A stretch of 64,000 bases of DNA from Podarcis raffonei (lineage: Eukaryota > Chordata > Lepidosauria > Squamata > Lacertidae), in assembly GCF_027172205.1 (NCBI RefSeq), contig NC_070617.1:1061501-1125500 (forward strand), read 5' to 3'. Both the position numbers and the translations under genes were made by a program. A model generated the notes under the pieces. It was not told the origin of the DNA. It was given only the letters and a program-made list of their open reading frames with translations, and did no database searches. Positions 45,636 through 57,933 of this stretch are shown piece after piece. The first letter of the stretch is position 1; the number at the start of each line of letters is the position of its first letter.

Positions 45636-46722
45636 TAGGTCTAGTAGGGCCAGCATTGGGTCCAAGCCCATTCTCCCCACATCTGGACATAGTTTGGAAT
45701 ATTCTCTCTGTCCCCAAAATCCATGAAGAAGTACTGCACAGCATAGGTTGTCCATTCAATATTGCAGGGGGCACAGAATGCAGGGGATTGAATTAGCAGA
45801 GAAAGCATTAATTTTTGCAAATAAGTGATTAAAAATGAATTATTTTCCTCACATAGGGTATTCATCACTAAAAATTATTATTTTTATATTGATGTTTAAT
45901 GTTTTGTCCTAGAGTGGGGGGGAAGGCGAATTGTAGCACTGACATTTTTATCCCAAGCTTGCTCTGCTTCCTCATAGATTTGATATTTGGAGTCATTGTA
46001 GCTCAGCCTAAATCTCCCTTCTCTGTCATGCTGGTGCAGCTAGAAGGGATCAGGCAGATCTGCTGAACTGTGAAGTTCTGAGACCTTAGAAAGCAATTCT
46101 TTCTAATAGTGTGAGCTGTTTCATAAGGGGACAGGTGGTCTTGCATGCTAGTAGAACCCCCTTCATTAAAAGTTTCTAAGCAGATGATGGATAACCAGTT
46201 TTGCAGGACCGTGTGGCAGAGTTGGACTAGGTGATCGTTTAGGTAAAATTCCATGATCTGACAAATATTTTTCTGGCAGGAGATTTGCTCCTGTTGATGC
46301 ATAACAGCATCCAAAAACACTGCAGAAATCATTATCTACTCTGCAATTATCAAAATGTCTATAATCTGCCCAGAGTGCCAGTAGCCTTTTAGAAGTGAAT
46401 AAAAAAAGGTATTGATAAAAAGACTGAAATGATGATAAGGAAACCCAATGTTCCACAGACAGCTAAGATTAGGGGGAAGAGAGAGGCAGGTCGCTATCAT
46501 TTGGATAATTCCTCCACTCACCCCCATGTATAGGACAAGCCTGAATATTGTGTTGTCAATTAGAATTCAAGACACACTTCTGAAAAACAGCTGAGCTTAA
46601 TGGTTAGGCAAAGGTAATAAGTCCATGTGAGAATTATATTCCCAGAGTCTTCAGCAATCTAAACCATCAGGGCAGTGGCTTGTTTTATACACACAGAGAG
46701 AGGATTTTGCACATGTATTGGG
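45636..46722. other. Spacer upstream of the orphan exon 1
   Basis: There is no gene. About 46070-46262 resembles a worn CR1-type 3' end on the plus strand (TTTCTAAGCAGATGATGGAT, then TTGGACTAGGTGATCG). The rest is unassigned. Confidence 0.4.
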
Positions 46723-46937
46723 ATGCTGCTGCTTCTGATTCTGCTGCTTCCGAACATGGTGTGCTATGTGCATGCTGTTAAGTGCACCAGAAATAATCCC
46801 GAAGATGTTCCACACGAGTGGCACCAGTCGGGTGATTTCCTCATCAGTGGGATAGTGTCTCAGCTGTCAAATCCTGTGTTCTCCATAGTTTCCTTCAACT
46901 AATACCCTTCTCAACACTCCCTGATTAAGTCCCCAAT
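46723..46937 (+). pseudogene. Orphan V2R exon 1
   Basis: The stretch encodes a V2R first exon: signal peptide MLLLLILLLPNMVCYVHA, then a Cys-containing N-terminus and HQSGDFLISGIVSQL, and ends at a canonical donor (CCAAT then GTAAGC) in phase 2, like exon 1 of A-D. An in-frame TAA follows VSFN near 46900, so the exon is broken. An upstream in-frame ATG at 46675 exists, but the signal peptide fits 46723 better. No plus-strand exons 2-6 follow; the next exon, 200 bases on, belongs to minus-strand gene D. Confidence 0.85.
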
Positions 46938-47132
46938 GTAAGCAAAAGGTTTTTTGAGAAGTTCTGTATATCTGCATGAATAATTGCTTTTTTAATTTGG
47001 TTTTTAAAAGAAATATTAAAGGTTGAGAAAAGGACATTCTCCAACATATGTGTAATTAGGCAACCCAGCAGGCCACAGTATAAGAATATGATAGACATGA
47101 CATCTACAGAATGAAGAGGTGGACATATGCCT

Positions 47133-50100
47133 TCATTTTATTTTCCTTACTAGTTGCTCCCTGTTGTTCAGCTCAGGTCGCAGAAGAATGATGTAGCACT
47201 TAGGGGAAAAAATGCAGGCCAGTAACCCAAAACTGGAGGACAAGATGGAGAAGATCTCCACAGCCACCATGTATTTTCCTTTGGTGCTCAGGTAGGTTGG
47301 AACAAAGGATAACCAAACACTACAAAACACCAACATGCTGAAAGTGATAAATTTGGCTTCATTGAAACTGTCAGGTAATTTCCTGGCAAGGAAAGCCACC
47401 ACGAGGCTGATAATGGCTAGGAAACCCATATAGCCCAAGACCAAATAAAACATGGTAGTGGAACCTTCATTACATTCCAGTATAATCTCCTCATTCACTG
47501 AGTGCATGTCTGTGTCTGGGAATGGAGGGAAAGTACTTAGCCAAAGAGTACATATGTCAACTTGAAGAAAGGAACAGGAAAGGATGATGGAATTTTTCAG
47601 TCTTCTCCCCACCCATTTTCTTATTGTAGAACCTGGCTTGGTTGCCATAAATGCCATCACCACCATGATGGTTTTTGCTAAAATGCTGGAAAGGGCCACA
47701 GAGAATATGGTACCAAACGCTGTTTGTCGGAGGAGGCAGATCGCTTTCCCAGGCTTTCCAATGAAGAGTAAGGAGCTGAAGAAGCAAAGGAGGAGGGAGA
47801 TGAGGAGGATGTAGGTGAGTGTCCGGTTGTTGGCTTTAACGATTGGAGTCTCCCTGTGCTTGATAAAAATCCCAAGAACTAAAACTGTGATCAATGAGAA
47901 AGCAATAGTCAAGGTAGCTAAGATGACCCCTAAATCTTCCTTGTAAGAGAGGTAACTTAGAACCTTAGCAATGCATCTAGTTTGGTCCTTGTTTGGATAT
48001 TGGTCTTCTGGACATTTGACACAGGCATCCATATCTGAAAACAACAAAGAGGCGTTCAAATATTTCTATAGGTTGAGCTGCATAATTCTAATAATCTATT
48101 TTAGTGCAAGAGTTTGCTGTTGATTATGGCTTTTGATATTTTTGATATAAACCCTGATTGAAATCAATGTAGAAAATCAGTTTCCTCCAAGAGCACCTGG
48201 TCAGCAACTTGGATGGCTTTAAAAGAGAATTGGACAAATTCATACAGAATACGGTTATCAATGAGGCAATATGCATCTAAATACCAGCTCCTGGAAATAA
48301 CCTAAGGAAGAGTGTTCTTGTGTTTGGGTTGTGTGTTCAAGGGATGTGCATTCTCAAAGCAAATATGATATGTTACAGAAGATGACTGATATCACAATAC
48401 ACAATTGTCTCCTACCCTTCTGACCAGATATCATTCCTTCTGGACATGGAGCACAGTCATAACAGCAAAATTTCTCTCCCTCCTTCTTTTTCCTGCTGTA
48501 GCCAGGATAGCAGTTCTCATTGCACACAGAAAGGGGCAGCACCTGCACAGAATAATATAAAGGGACTTGGATTAGTGCTCTTCATTCATTCAGCTCTACA
48601 AAGAGAATTAAGTTGGGAAGATGAACCAGTTGGCCCAATTCCTAAAAGAACCGTGTAATGTGTATTGCAGATATTATATTGTGCAGCTTGAAGCGATTGG
48701 ATGCATAAAACCTTTTCGAAAGAAACATTTTCCAGACCCATTATATATTATTTAAAACTTTACATGCAGAACTTTCTACAAAATGATGTAATAAAATTTC
48801 TTCAGAACTTTATTCAGAACAGAACAAAAAGAAACATCCAAATAATTCCATATCTGGTGCATATCCACACAGGCTCAGAATATTATAACCAATAAAAGAA
48901 AATTCCAAATGGACCACAGCTATCCTGAATAATCTAGCAGCTAAAAAGCAAACAGAAAGTTAAAGTGGCCAAAACTTTTTTTTCTGGCACATCTCACCTG
49001 ATTAAAATGTGGATGCCACACAATCTGGTCTTCATAAATGGTAAACTCTTTGCCTGGAAGAGCCCGAGGTTCTAATCTTCCAATCGTTACTCTAACCACT
49101 GAACCATTGGGGAACATCAGCCAGTTTGTAATATCAAAACCTGCAACCAATTCTCCATTTTCATCAAAGTGCACATTCTCAGCAGCACTATTATTGAATA
49201 TGATGCTCCTCAGATAATGATGAACCTCGATTGAAAGAGAAATGAATAACGAGACAACATAGTGCTAAGATTACTTTAGTGAACTTCCCAAAGTTGTCCT
49301 TATAGCTGACATTTGGTTTATGTAGGTGGCCACTTGTGAATATCAGTCAATCAGTCAATCAGTCAATCAGTCAATCAGTCAATCAGTCAATCAGTCAATC
49401 AACCAGTCAATCAATCAGTCAATCAATCAATCATATGTTTGTAGCGTTGGAAGGGACCCCGAGGGTTATCTAGTCCAACACCCTGCAAGATGACCCTGGG
49501 GACCCCTTCCATCTCAACAATTCTAGAACTCTCTAATTTTAAAGTATTGCTTTCTAATTACCTGCCATGATTGCACACGGTGAAATAGTCTGACCCTTTC
49601 TTCCAATCCTCTATGTTTGGAGATGGATTTGTAGATGGCGTTCAAAGCATGCACCACAGCATAGACAGCATTGTAGACATTGTAGCTGTGGCCAGTCATG
49701 TCCATTTCAAACAGAATTCCAGGAAGGCTCTCCAGCTTCTCCTCCCCAGTGCAGATTTCGGTTTCATTTCCCTCCTCTGACTCTTCAGACATTTTTAATA
49801 AACAGCTGAATGCCTGTTTCCAGAACTCCTGGATAAAGCCATCTCGTTTTGCCCAGAAAGGGCTCAGCTTCTGAATGAAGCTTTGGAATCCTGATGGCTG
49901 ATTTGAGTGGACTGTGATGGATATGGAACCGTGAAATGCTTGTACCTCCCAGTTCTTCTGTATAGAGTGTGATGCAAAATCCCAGTGGGATGTAATAATC
50001 CACACTTTGCCCAGAGTTGGAAAAGAGAATAAGGGTGATACAAATATCAACATTCTCAGAACCTGAAAGGATGGAGGTTCTCCATAAACAATGAACACAG

Positions 50101-53100
50101 TTGGGTTTTCCTCAAAGACCATTGCATAGGTTCCTAAATGCTGTAAAGCAAAGTCTATCATCTCATCCACATAATTCCATTTTGGTATTCTTACTATATA
50201 GGCATAACAGATGCCATTAGGGGAAAGGATTGGGACCATTGTCTTTAAAAACCTGTCCCCTCTGTCATCTTCCACAGCCCAAAGCCCAATCCATGTCCAC
50301 TTAAAATGCTGAAGTAATCGCACAATCCCTGTGTACTGGTGGGCTTCATTTGGGACCATCTGATACAAAAATGGGAAGAACTTTTTGACACCTTTTAGTG
50401 GCAGAAATGATCCATAAGTCAGCTGAAATAAAATTAATAAGCATTTTTCAATGGGTTACAAGCATTTACATCACAGATTTACTTATTAGAAAATAGTCCT
50501 GTAGGTCATCTCATTCAATGTCCTGTCAAAATTCAGATGGGGTGATCCTGCATTAGAACCTGACTATCTTTGGTCGTGAGCCACAATGAGCCACTTGTCT
50601 CAGGCAGCTGTTTAGGAAGGCTGCTGCCACAAAAATGCCCCACTGGGCTGTTTGTCTCAGCTCCCTACACTGTGCCATCAGAGCCCCAGCTACATTAACT
50701 AATCACTTCCACTCCCTGTTTCCAGAACCTGTAGAAGTAATATCTGAGTTGTGTGTTTGGGGATATTGTAGACAGATGCAATTGGGAGATTCCTGTAGGG
50801 TTCTTGACCAGCTTGAAGGCTTTGTGCCTCGGTGAAGATTTCCTGGTGTGGCTTATCTCTTGCTGAGAGAATTGGAGTTACCTGAAATATGTTGTGAGAG
50901 TAAGTAGGCATCATGAGTTCTTTTCCTGTCTTCTGAAGTGTTTTCTACCCCGCACAGGCTTTTGTCACCTCCAAATTGGTAAGGATTCTCTCCACCCTTT
51001 TGTGTTAGTGATCAATAAATATTTTGAGAAACAAGACCTTCAAAACAAAGTCCTGAAGTATCCCACTTGCAATATCCCCAAACTCTGACGGGAAGCTATC
51101 CATGTGTTCTGTTGTCCTACAAGTTCTCTATCCATCACATCGTATAATCATCTAGCCCATATTTCTCTCATTCAGTAACTAAAAATCATGGCGAACACTG
51201 TCAGAGAGTTCCCTGAAACCAAGACGGTGTGTCATACTTATGAAACCTCCATGTCCTCATGCACACCACTTACCTGTGGAGTCTTGTGGATTGCTGAAAT
51301 GATGGCCACGTTGGCAGAGACTTCAGAGATACATCCCCCAATGAGAGCTATCAGATTGTTTTGGTTGTCACATTTGAAGTTGGGGATAAACCTATGTTCT
51401 GTGGAGAGCAGGCTGAGGGTGGCCTTATAGGTCATCCTTGCAGTGTAGTAGCTATTGAGGATACGAAACCCCAGAGAGATATTGGATAAGACGTTGGGAT
51501 TCTCGTTGATTTCTTTGACAGCAAATGCTAAGGCCAGAACGTGCTGGTAGTTCTTTGGCACTGATCTGCAAGAAAAGTAGCAGCTGTTTAATAAAACCAC
51601 AGCTACAACAACAACAACAACAGCAACAACAACAACTTGTTCACTTCATCATCACATCTCTGCAGGTTTCTAGGATTAAACTGTAGTTTATAACTGCACA
51701 AGATTATATACCATAGTACAAAAATAAGACCTATGAAACAAATATTTCTCCAGTCAATTAATGATCTAAATGCTCATACAGTTCCATAACTTTTTAATGC
51801 TTAATAAAATATTACAAGTGAAAAGGACAATGAAATCCTTTTTCCAGATACCTATAATCATGAAGTGCTTTGAAAAGCTGGTACGAAATTATGTCATTGC
51901 CTGCCTACCAGAGGGACTGGACACATTCCAATTTGCTTATAAAACAAAAAGATCGACAGAGGACGCTGTGGCGATTGCCCTCCATGCCGTCCTTGCACAT
52001 TTGGAGCAGCGGGGGGGGGGGGGTATGCCAGACTGCTTTTTTTAGATTTCAGCTCGGCATTTAATACCATTCTCCCACAACGTCTGATGTCTAAACTGGA
52101 AGATCTGGGGCTTCCGTTATCACTTTGTGGGTGGATACTGGACTTTTTGTCAGACCGCCCCCAGAGGGTTCGGTTGGGCCCTTATACCTCTAATATGCTT
52201 AAGACTAACACAGGAACACCACAGGGATGCGTACTCAGTCCGCTCCTTTATATTCTCTACACGTACGATTGTATCGCTGCTCACCCTAGTAATAGGGTTG
52301 TCAAATTTGCAGATGACACAACCATGATTGGGCTCATCCCTGAAAGGGAGGGTGAAACGGATTATAGAGATGAGGTGGAGCGGCTGACAGAGTGGTACAG
52401 AGCTAACAACTTGCTCATAAATACAAGGAAGACAAAGGAGCTTGTGGTGGACTTCAGGAGACAGAAGAGCAACGTCCAGCCACTTTTGATGGATGGGGTC
52501 TGTGTGGAGAGGGTAACAACGTTCAGATTTTTGGGCATTGAATTACAAGAATATCTGTCCTGGAGTGTCAACACAAGGGGGCTTGTGAAGAAGGCGCATC
52601 AGAGACTGTACTTTTTGAGAGTTCTAAGGAAAAACCATCTTCTGCAGAAACTGCTGCTTGCCTTCTATCACTGTGCCATTGAGAGCGTGCTCACTTATGG
52701 CTTATGTGTGTGGTACGGAAGCTGTACTACCCAGGACAGGATGGGGTTGTGCAGAGTTGTTAAGGCAGCAGAGAGCATTGTTGGCTGCCCACTCTCCACC
52801 TTAGAGCAGATTTATGCCACAAGGTGCCATAGGAAGGCACTGGACATAGTAAAAGATCCATCGCATCCTGGTCACTGTCTCTTCGAGCTCCTGCCGTCGG
52901 GACAGAGATACAGGATGATGAAGACAAGAACGAGCTGTCTTAAGAACAGCTTCTTCTCCAGAGCGATCTCGGCCCTGAATGGGAAGCCTGGACTTTGAAA
53001 GTCATCTAATCTTCCTTGCTGTACTATACTGTATTGTTTTAATTAGTGTTTTTATGGAGCAGTCAAGTAATTTCATTGTCCCCGAGAGGGGGCAATGACA

Positions 53101-53106
53101 ATAAAG

Positions 53107-53149
<43 letters not shown>

Positions 53150-54519
53150 GTATTGTACCGGAGTCAATTCATAAATCACCTTTCTTTAAGAAAAAGTGGG
53201 GAAAGGGCAGTACCATATTTAATATGCACACTTATAAATTTTAATTGTAAATGTCTGCTGGATAGCTTAGTAGGTCAAGCATGAGACTCCTGCATGGCAG
53301 GGGCTGGTCTAGATGACCCTCATGGTCCCCTCCAGCTTTATAATTCTATGATTCTAAATAAAAAAGTATGAACAAGAAATAGGGACAAGTTTCTGTTTGT
53401 AAATATTGGCCCATCTAATGATACTTCCATAAGAGGGTTAGGTTTGCTTTGTCCCTCTAAAGTCTGTTAAGTATTGCATCAATAGCCCTATGTTTCTCCA
53501 TGTATGATGTGAGAGAGTAAGCTTTGAAAAATAGATGTGTTAAAACATGAATAAGAAACATGTTCATTTCTCTAAAATATAACAATATGAAACCAAATGT
53601 CAGAAATACCTGGTCTGAAATGGCAAGGGACGGGCTGAGATTGAGATCAAGGATGAAAGACAACAAAGTATAGCGAGAGCAGAAATGAAATAGTTTTCAG
53701 CAGGACTTTTTTCAGCCAGAACTCACTGGAACTCAGTTCCAGCACCTCTCAGGTGGGCGCCATTGCCATTATAAGAGAACAAGGTGCTTGTGATGAGTTC
53801 TGGCACCTCTTTTTCTAGAAAAACAGCACTGGTTTTAAGGTTTCCTCATTTTGCCACTTATTTAAAAAGGAATAGGACTTCTAGCAGTTTGGAAATAAAT
53901 TTAAAATGTAGTATGAACAAATGACAAACAGAAAGAAGATAAATGTTCCTTGCCAGATAACCACCTCAGAAGTAAATAGATTGTATGAGAGGGTCCTGCT
54001 CCAGCTGAGATACAAAAATGCACATGATCCATTCATTTCTGTAAGATTTCTGGAGGAAACACACTAGCGGTTTATGCCCAACAAGACATTGTAGAAGGTA
54101 TCACACACATATTAACAATTCAAGCATCACTTTTTTTACATCAAAAGCTCCATAAAGCACATCATTCCTTAAGGATATGTTCTGAATAATTATAATTTAT
54201 ACATATTTCAAATTGTATGAAAAATATTGATGCCTTACATAGGTGTGTCAATCGTGATCTGGGCAGGCTGTTCCATGAAAGAGAGCGTATTAGAGAGGAA
54301 AAAGACTTGAGAAACAATCTCACCAATGACAATGCCTCCTGGCTGGTAAAATTCATGAGGAATAGGGAGGGGATCGTCATATATGCTGCAATTAATAGAA
54401 TGTGCATTGCATATTGTATGACATGGTAGAAAGAGTAGCAACATCACCACAAGCAAGATTCTGTTGATGAAACTCCCCTTCCAAAGCTGTATTCCCATGA
54501 TTCCAGTTGCAGAATTCAA
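47133..54519 (-). CDS. Vomeronasal type 2 receptor D (intact, six exons)
   Basis: Joined exons give 896 codons plus stop: 1, 54239-54519; 2, 51274-51565; 3, 49562-50422; 4, 48998-49225; 5, 48416-48542; 6, 47133-48034, with GT/AG borders and matching phases. The N-terminus has three candidate Met codons (54519, 54498, 54444); 54498 gives a typical signal peptide around [19 protein letters not shown]. The ligand-binding domain spans exons 2-4 ([20 protein letters not shown] at its start), the linker is [15 protein letters not shown], and the seven-helix region has [24 protein letters not shown] and PDSFNEAKF. Intron 1 contains an L2 in the opposite orientation, intron 3 an 8-base microsatellite and intron 5 a CR1/L3 fragment. 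No coding defect is seen, so it is probably functional. It is closer to E and F than to A-C. Confidence 0.92.
48170..48340 (+). mobile_element. CR1/L3 3'-end fragment in receptor D intron 5
   Basis: GATGGCTTTAAAAGAGAATT followed by a degraded tail resembles the element at 23165. It is antisense to gene D and old. Confidence 0.55.
49340..49432. repeat. 8-base microsatellite AATCAGTC in receptor D intron 3
   Basis: About seven clean AATCAGTC units, then mixed AATC units, lie in a 336-base intron. Right after it, 49445-49490 holds a reversed CR1-type 3' end piece (GTTGGAAGGGACCCCGAGGG). Confidence 0.95.
51846..53150 (+). mobile_element. L2-type LINE in receptor D intron 1
   Basis: The 5'-truncated element encodes an RT from [20 protein letters not shown] through [13 protein letters not shown] and KFADDTT to a stop near 52998. 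The frame changes at a run of G near 52010-52023; the rest is open. It ends with a TTA microsatellite tail (53107-53150). It is the same clade as the 9566 copy but clearly a different subfamily. It lies antisense to gene D. Confidence 0.92.
53265..53357 (+). mobile_element. Short SINE with CR1-like tail
   Basis: The head GGATAGCTTAGTAGGTCAAG resembles a tRNA box A region, and the tail CTAGATGACCCTCATGGTCC then TTCTATGATTCTA is CR1-like. This is the layout of CR1-mobilised tRNA SINEs. It is internally deleted. Confidence 0.55.
53700..53832. mobile_element. Short MITE-like repeat (GGAACTCAGTTCCAGCACCT)
   Basis: The core GGAACTCAGTTCCAGCACCT and the end TTTTTCTAGAAAAACAGCACTG recur at 60528-60652 in gene F's intron 4. 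Ends are AT-rich and partly complementary; the superfamily is unknown. Confidence 0.5.
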
Positions 54520-55141
54520 TGTGACTGTTTTTCAGCTTTTCTGCAGCCTTCCTGCAGTGAATTTTAAAAATTTATTTCTAAACAACTTAAGATGTGTTTC
54601 TGCAGGGCAGGCGTCAGTAATTTTGCTGTGGTGAGCAAAGGAATCCAAATGCAAACTTTGTATTCTCAGCCTCTTTCCCCCCAAAATGGGTATGCAAATT
54701 ACAGGGCATATGTGCTATTCTATGCTGGTCAATGAGGTTCAGTTTTCCACAGTAAGAATCTGGGAAGCAGAAAATAAACAGGGCAAGCAGGAGAATATAT
54801 GAGGAACTAGGATACTCACAGCATACTTTATTTGTTAAAAATCAATGGAAAAGTGGTTATGCAGAAGAATGAAAATACCCTACATGCCCCTAGATCCAGT
54901 TCTGAATAACACAGGAATTATATAGGTTTTTCAATGTGCTTATTGTTGATTTTTCTTACAGGCTCTGGATGGCAATTGTGTCACAAGACAGAAAACAGTA
55001 ATTTTGACAATGATAGGAATGGTTTCAATTTCCCAAGTGTGTTTTTGGCCTCTGAAGTGGCATCATTCAATTCAAAACTCCTAGGATATCTTTTCTGAAT
55101 TTTCCAACTATTGTTTTATTGTGTTTATCCTCTTTTCTTTT
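54520..55141. other. Upstream flank of receptor D
   Basis: There is no gene or clear repeat. It should contain the receptor D promoter, but no convincing core element was picked out. Confidence 0.4.
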
Positions 55142-55215
55142 TCCTTATTTGCTGCTCCCTGTTATATAGTCTCATGCCCAAGTAGAGAAGACAACTCAAC
55201 ATGGAGACCAAGATC
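55142..55215 (-). pseudogene. Possible V2R tail relic
   Basis: The minus strand reads ATCTTGGTCTCCATGTTGAG, later ATATAACAGGGAGCAGCAAA, comparable with the end of V2R exon 6 (ILASS near the start, NREQ near the end) after internal loss. It is short and diverged, so only moderately certain. Confidence 0.45.
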
Positions 55216-55539
55216 CCGACAACATTTCTTGAATAAGAACTACAAATCCCAATTTCACTGGTCAAAATAGATACCAGCACTACTATGTTTTCATAACCCT
55301 CAATTTATTGATAGCCAAAGTCAAGTTTTATTTTCCTGGTTGGCAAAGGGGTAATGTTAATATATGTAAGCCAAATCAAAACAGGGCATTGACCTGTGAT
55401 AATGTTTGTGCAGTAAAACTGTACTCACAAGAAGGCTACATTTGAGCAATGATCTGTCTCTATTAAAGAGCTAATACTAAAAATCTCATGATGTGGACTT
55501 TCCAGTGAATTTTTAAGTGAGCATAATAAACAGATGAAC

Positions 55540-56232
55540 TTACATCCTCTCACTTTTTCTGGCCATTATTTGCTCTCTACTGTTCAGATCAGGCCTGAAT
55601 AAAATTATGTAGCATTTAAAAGAAAAGATGCAACCCAGTAATCCAGCACTGGAGGCCAAGATGGAGAAGATCTCCACGGCTACCATGTATTTTCCTTTAG
55701 TGCTCAGGTAGGTTGGAACAAAGGACAACCGAACACTGCAAAACACCAACATGCTGAAAGTAATAAATTTGGCCTCATTGAAACTATCAGGTAATTTCCT
55801 GGCCGGAAAAGCCACAACAAAGCTAATTACGGCCAGGGAGCCCATGTAGCCCAAGACACAGTAAAACATGGTCGCTGAACCCTCATTACATTCCAAGATG
55901 ATTTCCCCATTCAATGAGTGCATGTCCGAATCTGGGAATGGCGGGGAAGTGCTTAACCACAGGATACAAATGCCAGCTTGAATGAAAGTGCAGACAAGGA
56001 CAATTGAATTTGCCAGTCTTTTCCCCACCCATTTCCTCATCCCAGATCCTGGTTTGGTGGCCATGAATGCCAGAACCACGGTTATGGTCTTTGCCAAGAC
56101 ACAAGAAAGAGCCACAGAGAAGACGATGCCAAAGACCATTTGGCGTAGAAGGCAGATCCCTTCTCCTGGCTGTCCAATGAAGAGCAAAGTGGAGAGGAAG
56201 CAAAGAAGAAGGGAAACGAGGAGGATGTAAGT
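55540..56232 (-). pseudogene. V2R E, 5'-truncated exon 6
   Basis: An open frame begins abruptly at [10 protein letters not shown] (TM2 region) and runs to the C-terminus through [15 protein letters not shown] and PDSFNEAKF. The cysteine-rich end and TM1 are missing: V2R homology stops at 56232 and unrelated sequence plus an L1 follow. It is closest to D and F by eye. The frame is otherwise open, so the truncation is probably recent. It cannot encode a seven-helix receptor. Confidence 0.92.
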
Positions 56233-56344
56233 CCTCTACAGATATCATCACATCACCAGCAAATGCCTTGAGTTTATATGCTCTCTGCCCCACTGCTGTC
56301 CCTTTGATTTCATCATCAGATCTAATTCTGCTAGCCAGAACCTT

Positions 56345-57270
56345 TAAAACCAATATAAAAGTGAATTAGTAACAGATTGGTTGCAATATTACCGGCTTAA
56401 TGAAGTGTTTAACTTGGATAAAAAGAAGGGTTTTTCAAATAAAACCTATGAACAGGTCAAATCGGTAATGATCCACTGGACCAAGGATCTTGGTTATAAC
56501 ATTGAATTAGCAGCATGGAAGAAACTATGGACAACAGGATTAAAATTTATAGTGTGTTACACTCTGAAGGAGAATTATATGAAAATGATGTATCGTTGGT
56601 AATTAACTTCTAGCAAATTAGCTATGATGTACAATTCAAAGTCTAAAACGTGCTGCAAATGTAAAGAAAAAGAGGGTACTTTTATCATATGTGGTGGTCA
56701 TGTAATATGATAAAAGACTTCTGGGAAATGATATCTAATGAACTGATAAAATGTTGAAAATAACTTTTTCTAAGAAACTAGAAGCTTCTCTTTTAGGTAT
56801 TATAGGACCAGAGGTCCCAAAGGACCAGACAAAACTATTTATGTATGTGACCATGGCCACACGGACTCTGTTAGCCCAGAAATGGAAAGATGGTACAACT
56901 CTGACCAAAGAAGAGTGGAAGACAAAATTGATGAACTGTGCCAAAATGGCAAAGCTTTCAGGAAGAATCAGAAACCAGGAAGAGAAGGTCTTTAATAAAG
57001 AATGGGGAAAGTTTATAATATATTTGAAAAGCTATTGTAAACAATTACATACATTGGTAGGTTTGACAGAAAACTTGTAGTACAAAATCTGAACCATGGA
57101 TTGACAAAGGATTGACAAAAATAGAGTTATGAAAGAGATGTAGAGGGGGAAATCATTACATTAAGATCCACAATGGGGTGGAGGGAAGTCAAAAGGGATC
57201 ATAGGTTTACGTATTTAATTAATTTAAGTAAAATAGAAATTGCAAAAATAAAAACTAATATAAAGGAATT
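56345..57270 (+). mobile_element. L1 LINE, ORF2 3' end
   Basis: Frames encode L1 ORF2 C-terminal peptides (WKKLWTTGLKFIVCYTLKEN, YMKMMYRW, CCKCKEKEGTFI, then TRTLLAQKWKDG and KMAKLSGRIRNQ), broken by stops and shifts. It lies directly upstream of the truncated receptor E. Confidence 0.85.
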
Positions 57271-57424
57271 CATCCAGTTCAACTCTAGTCACAAAAAAAT
57301 CAGGATTGTTCTATGCTTAAAGAAGTATCCCTGCTCAAATTCTCATTATATCTCTTACATCAACATTTACAAAGCAATTTACTTAAGAAGATGATCTTCC
57401 TTTCTTCCTTTCTCTATTTCTACT

Positions 57425-57476
57425 CATTAGTTGCTCCCTGTTGTTCAGATCAGAGTATTACATTTCCTTACAGAAA
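57425..57476 (-). pseudogene. V2R tail micro-relic
   Basis: The minus strand reads GATCTGAACAACAGGGAGCA followed by ACTAATGAG, matching the DLNNREQLM end of V2R exon 6. Only the last dozen or so codons remain, next to a CR1 fragment. Confidence 0.65.
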
Positions 57477-57479
57477 AGG

Positions 57480-57715
57480 TTAGTGTAGTGCTGTGGACAT
57501 AGTGTATCTTGATTTCAGTAAGGCTTTGGACAAAGTTGACTCTCTCCCCCCGCCCCCCCATGATATTCTTCTGAGTGGAATGAGGGAACTGTTAGCTGGA
57601 TTTGTAGCTGGTTGACGGACCGATCCCATTTTGTTGCAACCCGAGTAATGCCCCAGGCCAGTTGTGCTCAAAGACAATGCCACAAAATTAGTACTGATCC
57701 TCATCAGTGACAGTG
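57480..57715 (+). mobile_element. CR1/L3-type LINE fragment
   Basis: The plus strand near 57486 reads AVDIVYLDFSKALDKV, the RT catalytic region of CR1/L3 LINEs, followed by degraded sequence. It adjoins the F/L shared flank that starts near 57725. Confidence 0.7.
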
Positions 57716-57933
57716 ATGGAAATAATTAAGCAATTCACCACTGCCCTAATTGTGTCCTCACAGTTTCTCTCAAAGGAATTCTTGGAGCTGCTCCAGATCT
57801 TTTTTATCGTTTACTTGTTGATTCTTTAATTTCTAGGGACATGAGTATCCCAGATTTCTAATTACACACACGTAAATAAAATAGCAATAACAGACACCTA
57901 GAATTACAAGCATGATTCAGACTTCTGGATTAT

